In this document: one piece after another, positions 14,331-23,609 of the stretch
How positions within the stretch are numbered: the stretch's first letter is position 1
How the letters are laid out: every line of letters starts with the position of its first letter
IMG/VR virus record: IMGVR_UViG_3300021519_000044
Location: 1-30,737 of that record
Origin: a virus
Strand: one strand, 5' to 3'
DNA length: 30,737 nucleotides
Notes under the pieces: model-generated
What the model saw: only the letters and a program-made list of their open reading frames with translations
Told to the model about the DNA's origin: nothing
The model's database searches: none
Made by a program: the position numbers and the translations under genes

Positions 14331-16148
14331 TCAGTTTCCAGGGTCAGAACGGTACGCAAACAGGTATTGAGCGCAGGTATCCAGCATCGAGCAATCGCAA
14401 TTCGTTTGGCTTGAGCAGTTCAACGCCAAGGAAGAACACGCCGAATCGGTTCGGCATTCGCCCACGGTAGGCTCCTGAACTTCAATGGCATTCACCCGTA
14501 GAAGTTTTATCCGCGCATGCCCTGTCATTGCAATCCGCAACTGGACATCGAACAAGCGTTTGAACTGTTCGCCAAGCACCGGATCGCAAGCATCCGAAGG
14601 CGTCGGCAAACGCATTTTGGGGCGGTATTGAGGCTGAAGGTTCTGAATCGGAGCACCGCAACCGGATCCTGAGCAAAGGTTGATATTGGCGCACTCAGAC
14701 CAAGTATTCCAGCAAACCCAAGATGGGTACTGGTCGGGCTTGTACTTTACGTCAAAAACGCAAGTGCCTCGGATGTCGTCCACCCAAATTTCTGCCGAGT
14801 CCAAGCGTTTCTTAAACTGTTGCTGGTCAAAGTTGTACGCTTTGGTTTGGATCTCCCATTGAATCGGAGTTTGAACGGAATCGGAAGGGCTGTCCGCGTC
14901 GGCGTCCTTTGTGATTTCCCAAATCTCAACTGCAAGAGTCGTGGCGTTTCGGGAAATGATGTAAGCGTTTTCGTTCCCGGCATACTCGACTTTGACTAGT
15001 TGATGAATGTCGAGTCCGGTCCACATGCCTTCCCATGATGGAGGCAGCTTGCCTTTGATTCCGGAAATTAGGTTAAACTCAAGAACCGACAATGCCCGAT
15101 GCAAGATTCCTTTGTCCGAATTGTACGGAGAGGAAGTCATCAGCAGCCGGTTGTCGAACGTGATGCCGGATGAGTAGGCCAACAGATCAGGTTGATCCTG
15201 TTTAAGCAAAAACGTCATCTCATTCGATTGAGGAGTGTTGCCCCAATCGCTGAATTGTCGAAGGCCAGCAAAGAAAGATCGGATGCCGTCCGGTGCCCGG
15301 TAGTACACGTCGCCATTGACCGTAACGCAGGACCTGGCCGACACAGACCCGTAATTGACGAGCGAAATGGACTGAATCGGGTAGTTCAGGTTCTTCCAAG
15401 CCGTTCGATCCGTTGGAGCGTTGATCGCGAAAACGTACTTGGGGGTCATGATGAGCAGCGGACCCTGCCCAAGCGCGGTATTGAGAACTGCGGGAATACC
15501 GATGCCGGTGATGCCTCCAGAATCCTGAGCGACAGTAAAATCGCCACCTTCGTTCAAGAAAGTGTTTTCGGTCTCCTTGAGAACGTCTGAACGCTCTCCG
15601 TTTCCGTAAACAAGATCGGTCGCTCGGAACGACAAGCCATTTGTAAGCGCGTACCAAATTCGACCTTGAACGTAGCCCATGACCGTGCCGCACTTGATCT
15701 CGTCATTGGCGGCTCTCCGAAGGGTGGCTCCATCCCAAATGAGCGGCCTGCTAAATCCATCTTGAATGATGAGGTAGTTTTCCGCCTGAAGCATCCAGCC
15801 TTGATTGAAGATTGAAGGATTCGGATCTCCGGGGATGGTGATTTCGGTAGCTGTGGTGGAATGCTTGTCCCACACAAAAACTCGACCACCAATCAGGAAC
15901 ACAAGGTACTTGTGGCCATCGTCGGAAACATAACCACCGCAGCACTGAAAAACTCCGTCGATACCTTCAGCCTCAAACGGCAATTTCTTCCATCCTGGTC
16001 GAGTTGAGCAAAACGCCCCGTAAAACGTCGTATTGACCGCCCAGACGACTTGATTGCGTGCGACAAGGTTTGGGGACCGGCCCGTATCAACGCCGCCCTC
16101 AAACGAGATTGAACCGTCGCTGATTCTTTTCGGGGCGCGTTCGCTCAT
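14331..16148 (-). CDS. Large tail/stabilisation protein, beta-rich with Cys-rich C-terminus
   Basis: 605 residues. The N-terminus (GGVDTGRSPNLVARNQVVWAV, then STRPGWKKLP) and the repeated beta-strand pattern that follows (about 60-400) suggest a beta-propeller-like tail or stabilisation protein of podovirus-like phages, comparable in position to P22 gp10 or T7 gp12. Residues 440-605 hold about a dozen cysteines (WVCWNTWSECANINLCSG, NCSSQTNCDCS), unusual for an intracellularly assembled protein and suggesting metal binding or disulfides formed after release. The start overlaps the fibre stop (ATGA). No enzymatic motif is recognised. Confidence 0.6.
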   Translation of the reverse strand: MSERAPKRISDGSISFEGGVDTGRSPNLVARNQVVWAVNTTFYGAFCSTRPGWKKLPFEAEGIDGVFQCCGGYVSDDGHKYLVFLIGGRVFVWDKHSTTATEITIPGDPNPSIFNQGWMLQAENYLIIQDGFSRPLIWDGATLRRAANDEIKCGTVMGYVQGRIWYALTNGLSFRATDLVYGNGERSDVLKETENTFLNEGGDFTVAQDSGGITGIGIPAVLNTALGQGPLLIMTPKYVFAINAPTDRTAWKNLNYPIQSISLVNYGSVSARSCVTVNGDVYYRAPDGIRSFFAGLRQFSDWGNTPQSNEMTFLLKQDQPDLLAYSSGITFDNRLLMTSSPYNSDKGILHRALSVLEFNLISGIKGKLPPSWEGMWTGLDIHQLVKVEYAGNENAYIISRNATTLAVEIWEITKDADADSPSDSVQTPIQWEIQTKAYNFDQQQFKKRLDSAEIWVDDIRGTCVFDVKYKPDQYPSWVCWNTWSECANINLCSGSGCGAPIQNLQPQYRPKMRLPTPSDACDPVLGEQFKRLFDVQLRIAMTGHARIKLLRVNAIEVQEPTVGECRTDSACSSLALNCSSQTNCDCSMLDTCAQYLFAYRSDPGN

Positions 16149-17422
16149 GGAGAAATCTTGGTGATGGTAAACCGGCTTCCCTTTTCAAGGTATGTATTTA
16201 CAGCCCCGGTTTCGCAATAAATACCTACCTGAATGGAATTAGATCCCGGGTTTGAAATGTACACGATTCCGCCAAATTCCATTGTGACTGGATAAGTGCT
16301 AACCGCTTTCAATCGTGCGGTAATTCCAGGAGCAGCGGTAGATCCATTAAGAATCACTTGACTAACGTAATAATGAGTTCCCGCTCCGGGGCTAAGCTGC
16401 AAACTCACCTCAATATGGTAATAACCAGAAGTGGTGGGGGTATATGCCCCATTGGTTCCAAACGCATTTTCGCTTTGATACGAAACCGTTGTAGATATTT
16501 GAGTGCTGTTGAAAATTACGTTTGCAAGTCCAGCCGTAATTCCGCCAACGCTAAAATACTCTTGAGAAGCAAAATAGACATTTAGGTACTGAGGATTGAA
16601 TGCGCTGTTCAATCCGAGTGCGGTTCTGGCTCCTGCTGCCGTGGTTGATCCGGTTCCACCATTGGAAATGTTCAGAACACCGGTAGCACCAACTCCAAGG
16701 TTCAACTGCGCGTATCCAGGTTGCGCTCCGACACCGTTGGATACAATCGGGTATCCTGCGGTACCTGGGGACAACCGGTTTAGAGAGGAAGATCCGGATG
16801 CCGTAAGCATGTCGCCAATGGCATATCCACTGATTCCGGTAGCCCCTTGAGATACAGACAGCAGACCCGAAATCGCACTTGCTGGGATTGTGGATACCGT
16901 GGTGATGGCTCCGGTACCGTTTGTCACCTTGGCGTACCCGGTGGTCAGCGTCGAAAGAACCTGAGCACTTGGAAGAGATGCGTCGGCAGTCTGAAGAATG
17001 TAAGTCGAAGTCGAAGGTGCTCCTCCTCCTGCGGTTCCGGTAAGCCCGCGAGGACCGGCAATAGAAACTTTCTGGCCGAGCGGCACCACCGTGGAAGCCG
17101 GTACAGCTTGAATGTTCTTAACCAGAATCGAGTTGCTGGTGAAAGAAATGACCTCGAAATATCCGGCGTTACCAACGTACACCTCGATATATGCTCCGCC
17201 GGGGCTTGCGGGCAAAAAGCTGGTAGAATCGACCGAAAGCGTTACGGTGAAATTGACGTTAGGGACAGTGAACTGCGCCGTAGTCGTGCAGTAAGCGTTT
17301 ACACCGTTGGTTCCATTGGTACCGCTAGTTCCAGCAGGGCCGGTTGGGCCTGGGACATTGACCACGGTAGGGCTTGTGCCGCAAGTGCAGCACCCAGAGC
17401 TACTTGGAAGTTGTGAAGGCAT
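16145..17422 (-). CDS. Tail fibre with collagen-like stretches and C1q/TNF-like tip
   Basis: 425 residues from ATG 17422; the longer in-frame version adds a hydrophobic leader that overlaps the divergent terminase start. The N-terminus is Cys-rich (SGCCTCGTS), then a collagen-like stretch (GPTGPAGTSGTNGTNG) and another short one (GPRGLTGTAGGG). The middle is Gly/Ser/Thr-rich and contains ISNGGTGSTTAAGARTALGL, a motif widespread in phage fibres. The last 130 residues alternate strands (GAYTPTTSGYYHIEVSLQL, VNTYLEKGSRFTITKISP) like a C1q/TNF jelly-roll, a common trimeric receptor-binding tip. It is the first gene of the minus operon, 16 bases from the divergent terminase. Confidence 0.75.
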   Translation of the reverse strand: MPSQLPSSSGCCTCGTSPTVVNVPGPTGPAGTSGTNGTNGVNAYCTTTAQFTVPNVNFTVTLSVDSTSFLPASPGGAYIEVYVGNAGYFEVISFTSNSILVKNIQAVPASTVVPLGQKVSIAGPRGLTGTAGGGAPSTSTYILQTADASLPSAQVLSTLTTGYAKVTNGTGAITTVSTIPASAISGLLSVSQGATGISGYAIGDMLTASGSSSLNRLSPGTAGYPIVSNGVGAQPGYAQLNLGVGATGVLNISNGGTGSTTAAGARTALGLNSAFNPQYLNVYFASQEYFSVGGITAGLANVIFNSTQISTTVSYQSENAFGTNGAYTPTTSGYYHIEVSLQLSPGAGTHYYVSQVILNGSTAAPGITARLKAVSTYPVTMEFGGIVYISNPGSNSIQVGIYCETGAVNTYLEKGSRFTITKISP

Positions 17423-17438
17423 AAAAACAAAAAGGAAA

Positions 17439-19211
17439 ATGAACGATACAGCAACCGAAACCGTTGTACCCACGGCGATTCAACCGCAAAGGCTGATTGA
17501 ATACAAGTACGGGATTCGGACCAATGTTCGACTCACGCCAGCCGATGTCGAATGCTATGCTTTTCGAAACAAGTTGCAGATCCATGAGGGTGGGCTTGGC
17601 ACCTATGGACATTGTAGAGAGTTGGCTAGCATCCTGTGGCCGAAGCTCATTTGGCATGAATGGCTGGAAAGGCAGGTCGAGAGCCTTTGTGATTCCAACT
17701 ATGTAAGCTGGGCAGGGTGCGGCGCGTCGGGAAAGACATACGGAGCGTCCCTGTTTGCCATGCTGTTTTGGGCTGCAAACCCATTGGCGACGGCGGTGGT
17801 CCTTACATCCACCACCGCCAAGATGATCCGCAAGCGTATGTGGGGTAACATCCAAGGGCTTTTTAGAAGTTCAACGGGGTTTCCTGGAAATCTTGTGGAC
17901 TCAAAAATGACTCTCCAGTCCGTGCACGGTGATGACAAGCACTCGATCTCCGCAATCGCCGTGGCTGAAGGCAATACCGCCAAGGCAGTGGCCAACATTC
18001 AAGGTATTCACGCTGAACGGGTTATGGTAATCGTTGACGAAGCAACTGACACCCCAGAGGCGGCGTTTGAGGCGTGTACAAACCTGTCCAAAGGCTGCAA
18101 AGAATTCAAGTTGTTGGTGATCGGTAACCCTGCCAGTAAATTTGACCCCCATGGCCGTTTTTCCACGCCCAAACACGGTTGGGGATCTGTTGACATTGAA
18201 GACGATGAATGGGTTACAGAGCGCGGCGTTTGCCTTCGGTTTGACGGGTCAAAGTCCCCAAACTTCAAAGCTGGACGTACCTTGTACCCATTTTTGATTA
18301 CAAAGCAGCAGTTGATTCAAGCCAAGGAACACGAAGGCGAGAATAGCCCTACGTTTTGGAAGTACACCCGTGGCATGTGGGCACCGGACGGTATGGTCAA
18401 GACCGTCTTGTCCGAGTCATTGATCGAAAAGCACGATCTTCGTAAGCAGATCATCTTTCGAAACGCATCAATCAAAGCGGCTTCCTTGGATCCCGCATTC
18501 ATGGGTGGCGACCGGTGTATCCTAAGGTTTGGTCGATTGGGCCTCAATTTGGCTGGGATTATGACCCTTTCGTCCGATGAGGTTGTGCATATTTCTCCAA
18601 ACGCAATGTCTCAGGAGCCGGTGCATTATCAGATCGCCAATCTCGTTATTGAGAATTGCCAGAAACGCGGAGTTCGATCCGAGCATTTCGCGATGGATTC
18701 CTCGGGCGAAGGCGGAGGATTGGCCGACATCATTCAGAAAACCTGGGGTCAGATCGTTCGTGTTGAATTCGGTGGAAAGCCATCGGAAAAGCCTGTGTCC
18801 GAGGAAGATTCGCGTCCATCGAACGAAGTCTATGACCGCAAAGTGTCGGAACTTTGGTTCAGTGTTCGACAGTGGGCCACCAAGGACAAGCTGGGCGGAC
18901 TAGACAACGATACGCTTAAAGAGTTGTGCAGCAGGATGTTCAACGATGAGAAGCGAAAGATTGTTGTTGAAACCAAGTCCGAGATGAAGAAACGCACGGG
19001 AAGGTCCCCTGACTTGGCGGACGCCTTTGTCGTGATGGTTGAATTGGCTCGTCAGTTGGGCGGGGAAGGGGCAAAAGAATCTAGGTCAGATAAACGCTGG
19101 GATGACATAGTTCGCAATTTTGATAGCCTGAACACGGAAGAGAATACCTATGTGGAAGCTCCTGAACGCACATTTTGGTCCGAGGGGGGGATGGACGTAT
19201 CGCATTCCTGA
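17439..19211 (+). CDS. terL: Terminase large subunit (packaging ATPase-nuclease)
   Basis: 590 residues from ATG 17439 (MNDTATETVV), preceded by AAAAAGGAAA. Longer upstream frames only read the antisense of the fibre. ATPase: Walker A GCGASGKT (93-100) and Walker B VMVIVDEAT (195-203). Nuclease (RNase H fold): SLDPAF with Asp351, HFAMDSSGEGGG with Asp420, and SPDLADAF with Asp525/Asp528. It powers DNA translocation into the procapsid and cuts the concatemer. No small terminase gene is recognised beside it. The 3' end overlaps the zinc-ribbon gene by 62 nt. Plus-strand transcription starting here must use a promoter within the antisense fibre gene. Confidence 0.93.
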   Translation: MNDTATETVVPTAIQPQRLIEYKYGIRTNVRLTPADVECYAFRNKLQIHEGGLGTYGHCRELASILWPKLIWHEWLERQVESLCDSNYVSWAGCGASGKTYGASLFAMLFWAANPLATAVVLTSTTAKMIRKRMWGNIQGLFRSSTGFPGNLVDSKMTLQSVHGDDKHSISAIAVAEGNTAKAVANIQGIHAERVMVIVDEATDTPEAAFEACTNLSKGCKEFKLLVIGNPASKFDPHGRFSTPKHGWGSVDIEDDEWVTERGVCLRFDGSKSPNFKAGRTLYPFLITKQQLIQAKEHEGENSPTFWKYTRGMWAPDGMVKTVLSESLIEKHDLRKQIIFRNASIKAASLDPAFMGGDRCILRFGRLGLNLAGIMTLSSDEVVHISPNAMSQEPVHYQIANLVIENCQKRGVRSEHFAMDSSGEGGGLADIIQKTWGQIVRVEFGGKPSEKPVSEEDSRPSNEVYDRKVSELWFSVRQWATKDKLGGLDNDTLKELCSRMFNDEKRKIVVETKSEMKKRTGRSPDLADAFVVMVELARQLGGEGAKESRSDKRWDDIVRNFDSLNTEENTYVEAPERTFWSEGGMDVSHS

Positions 19212-19752
19212 GAATGGCATCATTGTCAACGGTGGCACTTTTGAGGCGTTGGTGACCGAGGCCGCCAATCATTATCGGGCCAACAACCTTCGTGTTCCTG
19301 CCGATCTTGAGAACATCATTCTGGCCTACGCTTGCCAGACCTACGCTGAGTGCAGTTATGACAACGTGCCGAATGCCGTTGCGCGTGGAGTGATTAAGTC
19401 TTGGCAGTTGACCGATGTGATTCGGTTTTCCAAGACCATGTTCGACGCCATGATTTCCGGAGAAAAGGTGGATCAAACGGAAGCGGATCGTCGCGCCAGA
19501 ATCTGCTCAACCTGCCCGTTCAATGTTGAGCCAGACGGGTGCTTGGGATGCAATAGCAGGCTGCTCAAGGAATCCATTACGGCACTGACTCGGGCTGGGA
19601 AAACTCAATACGATAGTCAGTTGATGAGTTGCAAATTCTGCGGGTGCTTTATCAATGCTATGGTTTGGTTTCCGCTTTCAACTTTGCAGAAATTCACGGA
19701 CCCTAAAGAAAACAGTGATCTTCCCGATTACTGCTGGAAAAAGGCACAATAA
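19150..19752 (+). CDS. Zinc-ribbon-like phage protein between terminase and portal
   Basis: 200 residues, starting 62 nt inside the terminase gene in another frame (GGAAGAG lies upstream of the ATG). The N-terminal half has WTYRIPENGIIVNGGTFEAL and a helical region (VTEAANHYRANN). The C-terminal half carries a cluster of cysteines: ICSTCPFNVEPDGCLGCNS, then LMSCKFCGCF, then DYCW, which suggests one or two bound zinc ions. No family name is recognised. Its conserved-looking place between terminase and portal suggests a role in packaging or head assembly, but this is inference. Confidence 0.7.
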   Translation: MWKLLNAHFGPRGGWTYRIPENGIIVNGGTFEALVTEAANHYRANNLRVPADLENIILAYACQTYAECSYDNVPNAVARGVIKSWQLTDVIRFSKTMFDAMISGEKVDQTEADRRARICSTCPFNVEPDGCLGCNSRLLKESITALTRAGKTQYDSQLMSCKFCGCFINAMVWFPLSTLQKFTDPKENSDLPDYCWKKAQ

Positions 19753-19755
19753 TTT

Positions 19756-22014
19756 ATGATCGGATCAGTAACGGCAATTCGACTTGAGAATCTTAACAAG
19801 GACGGCTCCGCACCGGAGACGCGCCTCAAGGATGCTCAGGAAGCGTCTCAGATGCTCAATCAGATGCTTTACGCCGATGCGATGCGTAACAGCACTCGGT
19901 CGCGCCTTCGTGGCCTGATTGATGGAAACCAGCCGTACAGCCCCGCCGAACTCCGAAAGAACGGCCAGGCATTCCGAACCAACGTCAACTTTCGCGAGTC
20001 CGAAGCGTTCCTTGGTCAGGCGACTGGGAACTTCTACGACGTGTTTGCCGAAGTGCCGAGCTACGCCACCGTTCGCACCAAGTACGGCAGTGACGAAGCA
20101 AATATCCAGGAGTGGTCTGGAATCATTACCGAGGAGTTTGATCGACTTCAGAAAAAGGACCGAGACTTCGACTACCTCATGCAGTTGTCTCAGCGCGAAA
20201 TGGTGCTGATTGGCATCGGCCCCATGGTATTTGAGGATGCCACGAACTGGAAGTGCAAGGCGATCATGGCCACCGAGCTTCTCGTTCCGGATGGCACCAA
20301 GTCCAATACGTCCGATTGGAAAGTGGCAATGGTCCGCGTCAAGATGGGCGTGGACGAGCTTTACCAGAAGATTCAAAACGAGGACGCGGCTGAAGCGAGC
20401 GGCTGGGATGTAGAGGCGTGCAAGCGGTCCATCATGGACGCGATGCCCGAACCTTACCGACGCGGAACCCAATGGAACTGGGAATACGTTCAGCAGCAGC
20501 TTCGCGACAACAACATCAGCTATTCAGCCCGGTGCGATGTCGTTCTCGCAACGCATGTGCTTTACAAGGAATTCGATGGCAAGATAAGCCACCGGATCAT
20601 CGACGAGCGAAACACGCAGGTCTTCCTGTACTCCAAGCTGCGCCGATTTGAATCCTGGGATTCTGTTATTCACCCCATGTACTACGACCGTGGAGACGGC
20701 ACGCACCACGGCGTGAAGGGGCTTGGCATCAAAATGTATCAGGCGATGGAACTGAAGAATCGCTTGTGGTGCTCTACGTTCGATGCGGCGTTTGCTCGGA
20801 CGCAGATCATGTTCAAGCCGACGAGTCCGAATGCGCTGAACAAGACGAGCGTGGTTCAGATGGGGCCATATTCAATCCTGCCTCCCGATTACGAAGTTGT
20901 TCAGACCAACATTTCCGGCGTGCTGGACGCCCCCATGGCGGCAATGTCGTCGTTGGATGGTGTGATACAGGGTAACACGGCCCAGTACCGGCAAACGCTT
21001 ACCAAGCCTCAAGGGAATCCGCGCACGGCGACGGAAATCCAGGCAATCATTTCTCAACAGTCTGCTCTCGGTAAGACTCAGCTTAATCGGTATTACGAGC
21101 AGCTTGATCGGTTGTTTGAGGAGAAGTATCGGCGAGCCACCAATCTCAATCTGCCTCCCAACGTGGATAAGGATTGGGATGACGCGATTGCGTTCCAGAA
21201 GCGTTGTATTGATCGAGGCGTGCCCAAGCAGGCGTTGCTAGACATCGACTACGTTCAGGCCACCAGAACCGTTGGACAGGGTTCCCAGTTCGTTAAACAG
21301 CAGGTTCTCGGATCTCTCTTGAACATCGCTGGAATGATCCCGTCCAGTGGCCAACAGAACCTTCTGTCCGATTACGTTGCCTCCCTTGTGGGCCAGCAAA
21401 TGGTCAAACGGTACGTTCCGCAGGGCCAGACCGACGCGAAGACTCAAGATCAAGTAGCTCTTGCCACCTTGGAGCACACGTCAATCCACACCGGCAATCC
21501 GGCGATTGTCACCGACACTCAGAACCACCCGGTCCATTGCACGATTCATCTTCAGGCGGCGACCGAGGCTGCGAATAGTCTTCAGCAGGGCGGAAACCCG
21601 CAGGAGGTCTTGTTGTTCCTTCAGGGAATCGAGCAGCACGTTTCTCAACATCTTCAGAAGATGCAGAACAACCCGATCCAGGCCAACATGGTCAAAATGT
21701 TTGCCCAGCAGCTTCAGGAAATGGACAAGGTTGTTCAGGAACTTGCCTCCCACGTTCAAGAACAGGCTCAGGCTCAGGCGCAGATGCGTCAGGCTCAAGC
21801 GATCCAGTCCGGTCAAGATCCCAAGACCGCAATCCTTGCCGCGCAGACTCAGCAACAGATCATGAGAGAGAACCAACTCGCCATGGCCGAAATGCAGCGC
21901 AAGGCGGCAAAGGCTCAGGTCGATTCTCAAGCCAAGATTGCCAAGACAACGGCGGACATCAACCGGTCCAACGCTCAAGCTGCTGCGGACATAAACCGGC
22001 AGCAGGGCGAATAA
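19756..22014 (+). CDS. P22-like portal protein
   Basis: 752 residues, directly after terminase and the zinc-ribbon gene. The N-terminal two-thirds have the P22-type portal pattern: a helical start (EASQMLNQMLYADAMRN), RSRLRGLIDGNQPYSP, RTNVNFRESEAFLGQATGNFYD, and strand-helix sequence through the stem and wing. The last 170 residues are a long Gln/Ala-rich helix (VQEQAQAQAQMRQAQAIQSG, QAQVDSQAKIAKTTADINR), as in the barrel extension of P22-like portals. It forms the dodecameric vertex for DNA entry and exit. It ends only three bases from the convergent glycosyltransferase. Confidence 0.85.
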   Translation: MIGSVTAIRLENLNKDGSAPETRLKDAQEASQMLNQMLYADAMRNSTRSRLRGLIDGNQPYSPAELRKNGQAFRTNVNFRESEAFLGQATGNFYDVFAEVPSYATVRTKYGSDEANIQEWSGIITEEFDRLQKKDRDFDYLMQLSQREMVLIGIGPMVFEDATNWKCKAIMATELLVPDGTKSNTSDWKVAMVRVKMGVDELYQKIQNEDAAEASGWDVEACKRSIMDAMPEPYRRGTQWNWEYVQQQLRDNNISYSARCDVVLATHVLYKEFDGKISHRIIDERNTQVFLYSKLRRFESWDSVIHPMYYDRGDGTHHGVKGLGIKMYQAMELKNRLWCSTFDAAFARTQIMFKPTSPNALNKTSVVQMGPYSILPPDYEVVQTNISGVLDAPMAAMSSLDGVIQGNTAQYRQTLTKPQGNPRTATEIQAIISQQSALGKTQLNRYYEQLDRLFEEKYRRATNLNLPPNVDKDWDDAIAFQKRCIDRGVPKQALLDIDYVQATRTVGQGSQFVKQQVLGSLLNIAGMIPSSGQQNLLSDYVASLVGQQMVKRYVPQGQTDAKTQDQVALATLEHTSIHTGNPAIVTDTQNHPVHCTIHLQAATEAANSLQQGGNPQEVLLFLQGIEQHVSQHLQKMQNNPIQANMVKMFAQQLQEMDKVVQELASHVQEQAQAQAQMRQAQAIQSGQDPKTAILAAQTQQQIMRENQLAMAEMQRKAAKAQVDSQAKIAKTTADINRSNAQAAADINRQQGE

Positions 22015-22017
22015 CGG

Positions 22018-22641
22018 TTAGATTCCGAAAATTGAAGAAGGCCACGAATTGTCTCCGGTTCTTTGCCGGAACAATGTCGGAGTTGCTGCAAGGTGTCCCA
22101 AAAATGGGTACACCCTTTGGAGAAGCATGATATCCATTGGGGAATTGATTGGACGCATCATCCGTATGGCTTGTTTGGCTGTTTCTTTTCTCCACCAAAT
22201 TGCTCCAGAACTAAACGGGTACCCAATCTTTGAAAGGTTTTCGGAAACCTTTTGATTTGGTTTCCCGCTTTCAAATGCATGTTCAAGTTGAACGCATCCA
22301 ATGTTGTGTGGAATTTCAGATCTGATCTGATTCCATCGTTTTTTCCAATCTTCAGGAACAACAAGATCATCTTCGATGATGATGAATTCTTCATGACCTT
22401 GAGCCACCAAAACACTCATGATTGCGAGATGAGAAAGAACGCATGATATTTGAGGCCCAGTAATCCAAGAGCTGTCTCCACTTTCATTTATGTAATGAGA
22501 CATTGATGCCTGAAGACCAAGTAATGACCCATTAAAAGCGTCAACAAACGTAACCGGAAACTTCATTTCATTGAAATGCTGTTCCGATATTGCTCGTTTC
22601 CAAGGCTGATCGGGAACTGTAATGCAATAAATTGGAATCAT
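22018..22641 (-). CDS. Glycosyltransferase family 25-like protein
   Basis: 207 residues. The N-terminus (MIPIYCITVPDQPWKRA) and the GT25 core are clear: TGPQISCVLSHLAIMSVLVA (61-80), then EFIIIEDDLVVPEDW (85-99) with the EDD metal/nucleotide-sugar motif, and later SSGAIWW followed by ETAKQAI. GT25 enzymes act in LPS and capsule or glycoprotein galactosylation. It is shorter than typical members but holds the conserved core. The gene is visibly AT-rich compared with the portal gene. It lies 53 bases downstream of the other glycosyltransferase and probably shares its transcript. Confidence 0.8.
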   Translation of the reverse strand: MIPIYCITVPDQPWKRAISEQHFNEMKFPVTFVDAFNGSLLGLQASMSHYINESGDSSWITGPQISCVLSHLAIMSVLVAQGHEEFIIIEDDLVVPEDWKKRWNQIRSEIPHNIGCVQLEHAFESGKPNQKVSENLSKIGYPFSSGAIWWRKETAKQAIRMMRPINSPMDIMLLQRVYPFLGHLAATPTLFRQRTGDNSWPSSIFGI

Positions 22642-22694
22642 TTGTAATCAACGTGAACCAGCATTGTTGATTTCGGAAAACAATGGGTAAATGT

Positions 22695-23609
22695 TTATAA
22701 AAACTTCAGAGGGGTTCCGGTGTACCATTCATGCTCAGGGATTCCGACGACTGGAAACGGTTCGCCAGCAAGCACTCGCTTCCTGAGTCCCGCAATGCCT
22801 TCATCGCCAAAATAGTTGGGATGATACTTGCTGCGAAGTGCAGTGTTCAAAACTGCATGGCTTTTGTCGTCGGGAGAGTTCCCGAAATCTTTTCTTTTGA
22901 ACACAACATTTGAATGGTGACCCTCCTCGGATTCCCACGTCATCATTCCTTTGTGATATTGGAAGTGTACGCCAATGTTGCCCAGCATGATGCCCATGAT
23001 GCAGTCCTCAAAACCCATTCCATCGCACAGAGCTTCAGGCCATCCTCCAACTTGGATCAACCTTTCAACAGGAGCGCACAAAGAGCATCCATACAGCCAG
23101 TTTCCGGCGCAAGATGCCGGGGTTGAGTTTGCGTTTCTATTGTCATATCCAGACGGGTTATCCTTGTAATGCGTAACCACTCCGGTGACGGGTTCCACGG
23201 TAAGCTCAAAGACCTTTCGGTAAGCACCAAGCGTAATCAGCCCCGTCTTGGATGCTTCCGCGACTGCATCGACCCATCCAGGCATCAACACGCTCAAGTC
23301 GTCGCAATAGACAATGTGACCGTCCGGAGCCAAGCAGAGGGCCGTGTTGCGAGCATTCGATGCGGCAAACCAGTTGTCCTTTGTCAGTCGATGCGGTCCC
23401 TGCCATACGCACGGCTTTGGCGGCACATGAATCACATTGAACTTGGCCATCAAGTCCTTGAATTCCTTCGGCCTAGTCAGGCAATGGAAATCGACCACAA
23501 CAAGCTGTGAATCGGGAATCTTTTCTTTGAAACCTTGGTGATGAAGAGAGTCGAGAAACCACTCAATATGCGGCTCTTCTCGATTCGTCATGTAGCAGAT
23601 TGTGACCAT
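22695..23609 (-). CDS. GT-A fold glycosyltransferase (family 2-like)
   Basis: 304 residues. The N-terminal strand (MVTICYMTNREEPHIEWFLDSL) is typical of GT-A enzymes. It is followed by FAASNARNTALCLAPDG (81-97) and HIVYCDDLSVLMPGW (98-112), where DD103-104 supplies the DxD-like metal site. A later GWPEALCDGMGFEDCIMG segment resembles the acceptor/base region of GT2-type or galactosyltransferase-like enzymes, followed by a His-rich portion (WESEEGHHSN). It should transfer a sugar from a nucleotide donor; donor and acceptor cannot be read. It diverges from the methyltransferase across a 65-base spacer and heads the two-gene minus unit. Confidence 0.78.
   Translation of the reverse strand: MVTICYMTNREEPHIEWFLDSLHHQGFKEKIPDSQLVVVDFHCLTRPKEFKDLMAKFNVIHVPPKPCVWQGPHRLTKDNWFAASNARNTALCLAPDGHIVYCDDLSVLMPGWVDAVAEASKTGLITLGAYRKVFELTVEPVTGVVTHYKDNPSGYDNRNANSTPASCAGNWLYGCSLCAPVERLIQVGGWPEALCDGMGFEDCIMGIMLGNIGVHFQYHKGMMTWESEEGHHSNVVFKRKDFGNSPDDKSHAVLNTALRSKYHPNYFGDEGIAGLRKRVLAGEPFPVVGIPEHEWYTGTPLKFL

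Noticed and set aside
17358-17386. TTGACC upstream of terminase as a -35 box
   Set aside because: No acceptable -10 at 16-18 bases; not distinguishable from chance.
19765-20472. A 235-codon open frame on the minus strand, antisense to the portal gene
   Set aside because: The portal frame on the plus strand is strongly protein-like and coupled to its neighbours; the antisense frame has low-complexity, His/Arg-rich shadow composition and no start context.
22049-22074. Stem (TTGT..CCGG / CCGG.ACAA) after the portal gene as a terminator
   Set aside because: Stem interrupted by a CT/A mismatch, no T-run follows, and it lies inside the convergent glycosyltransferase coding region.
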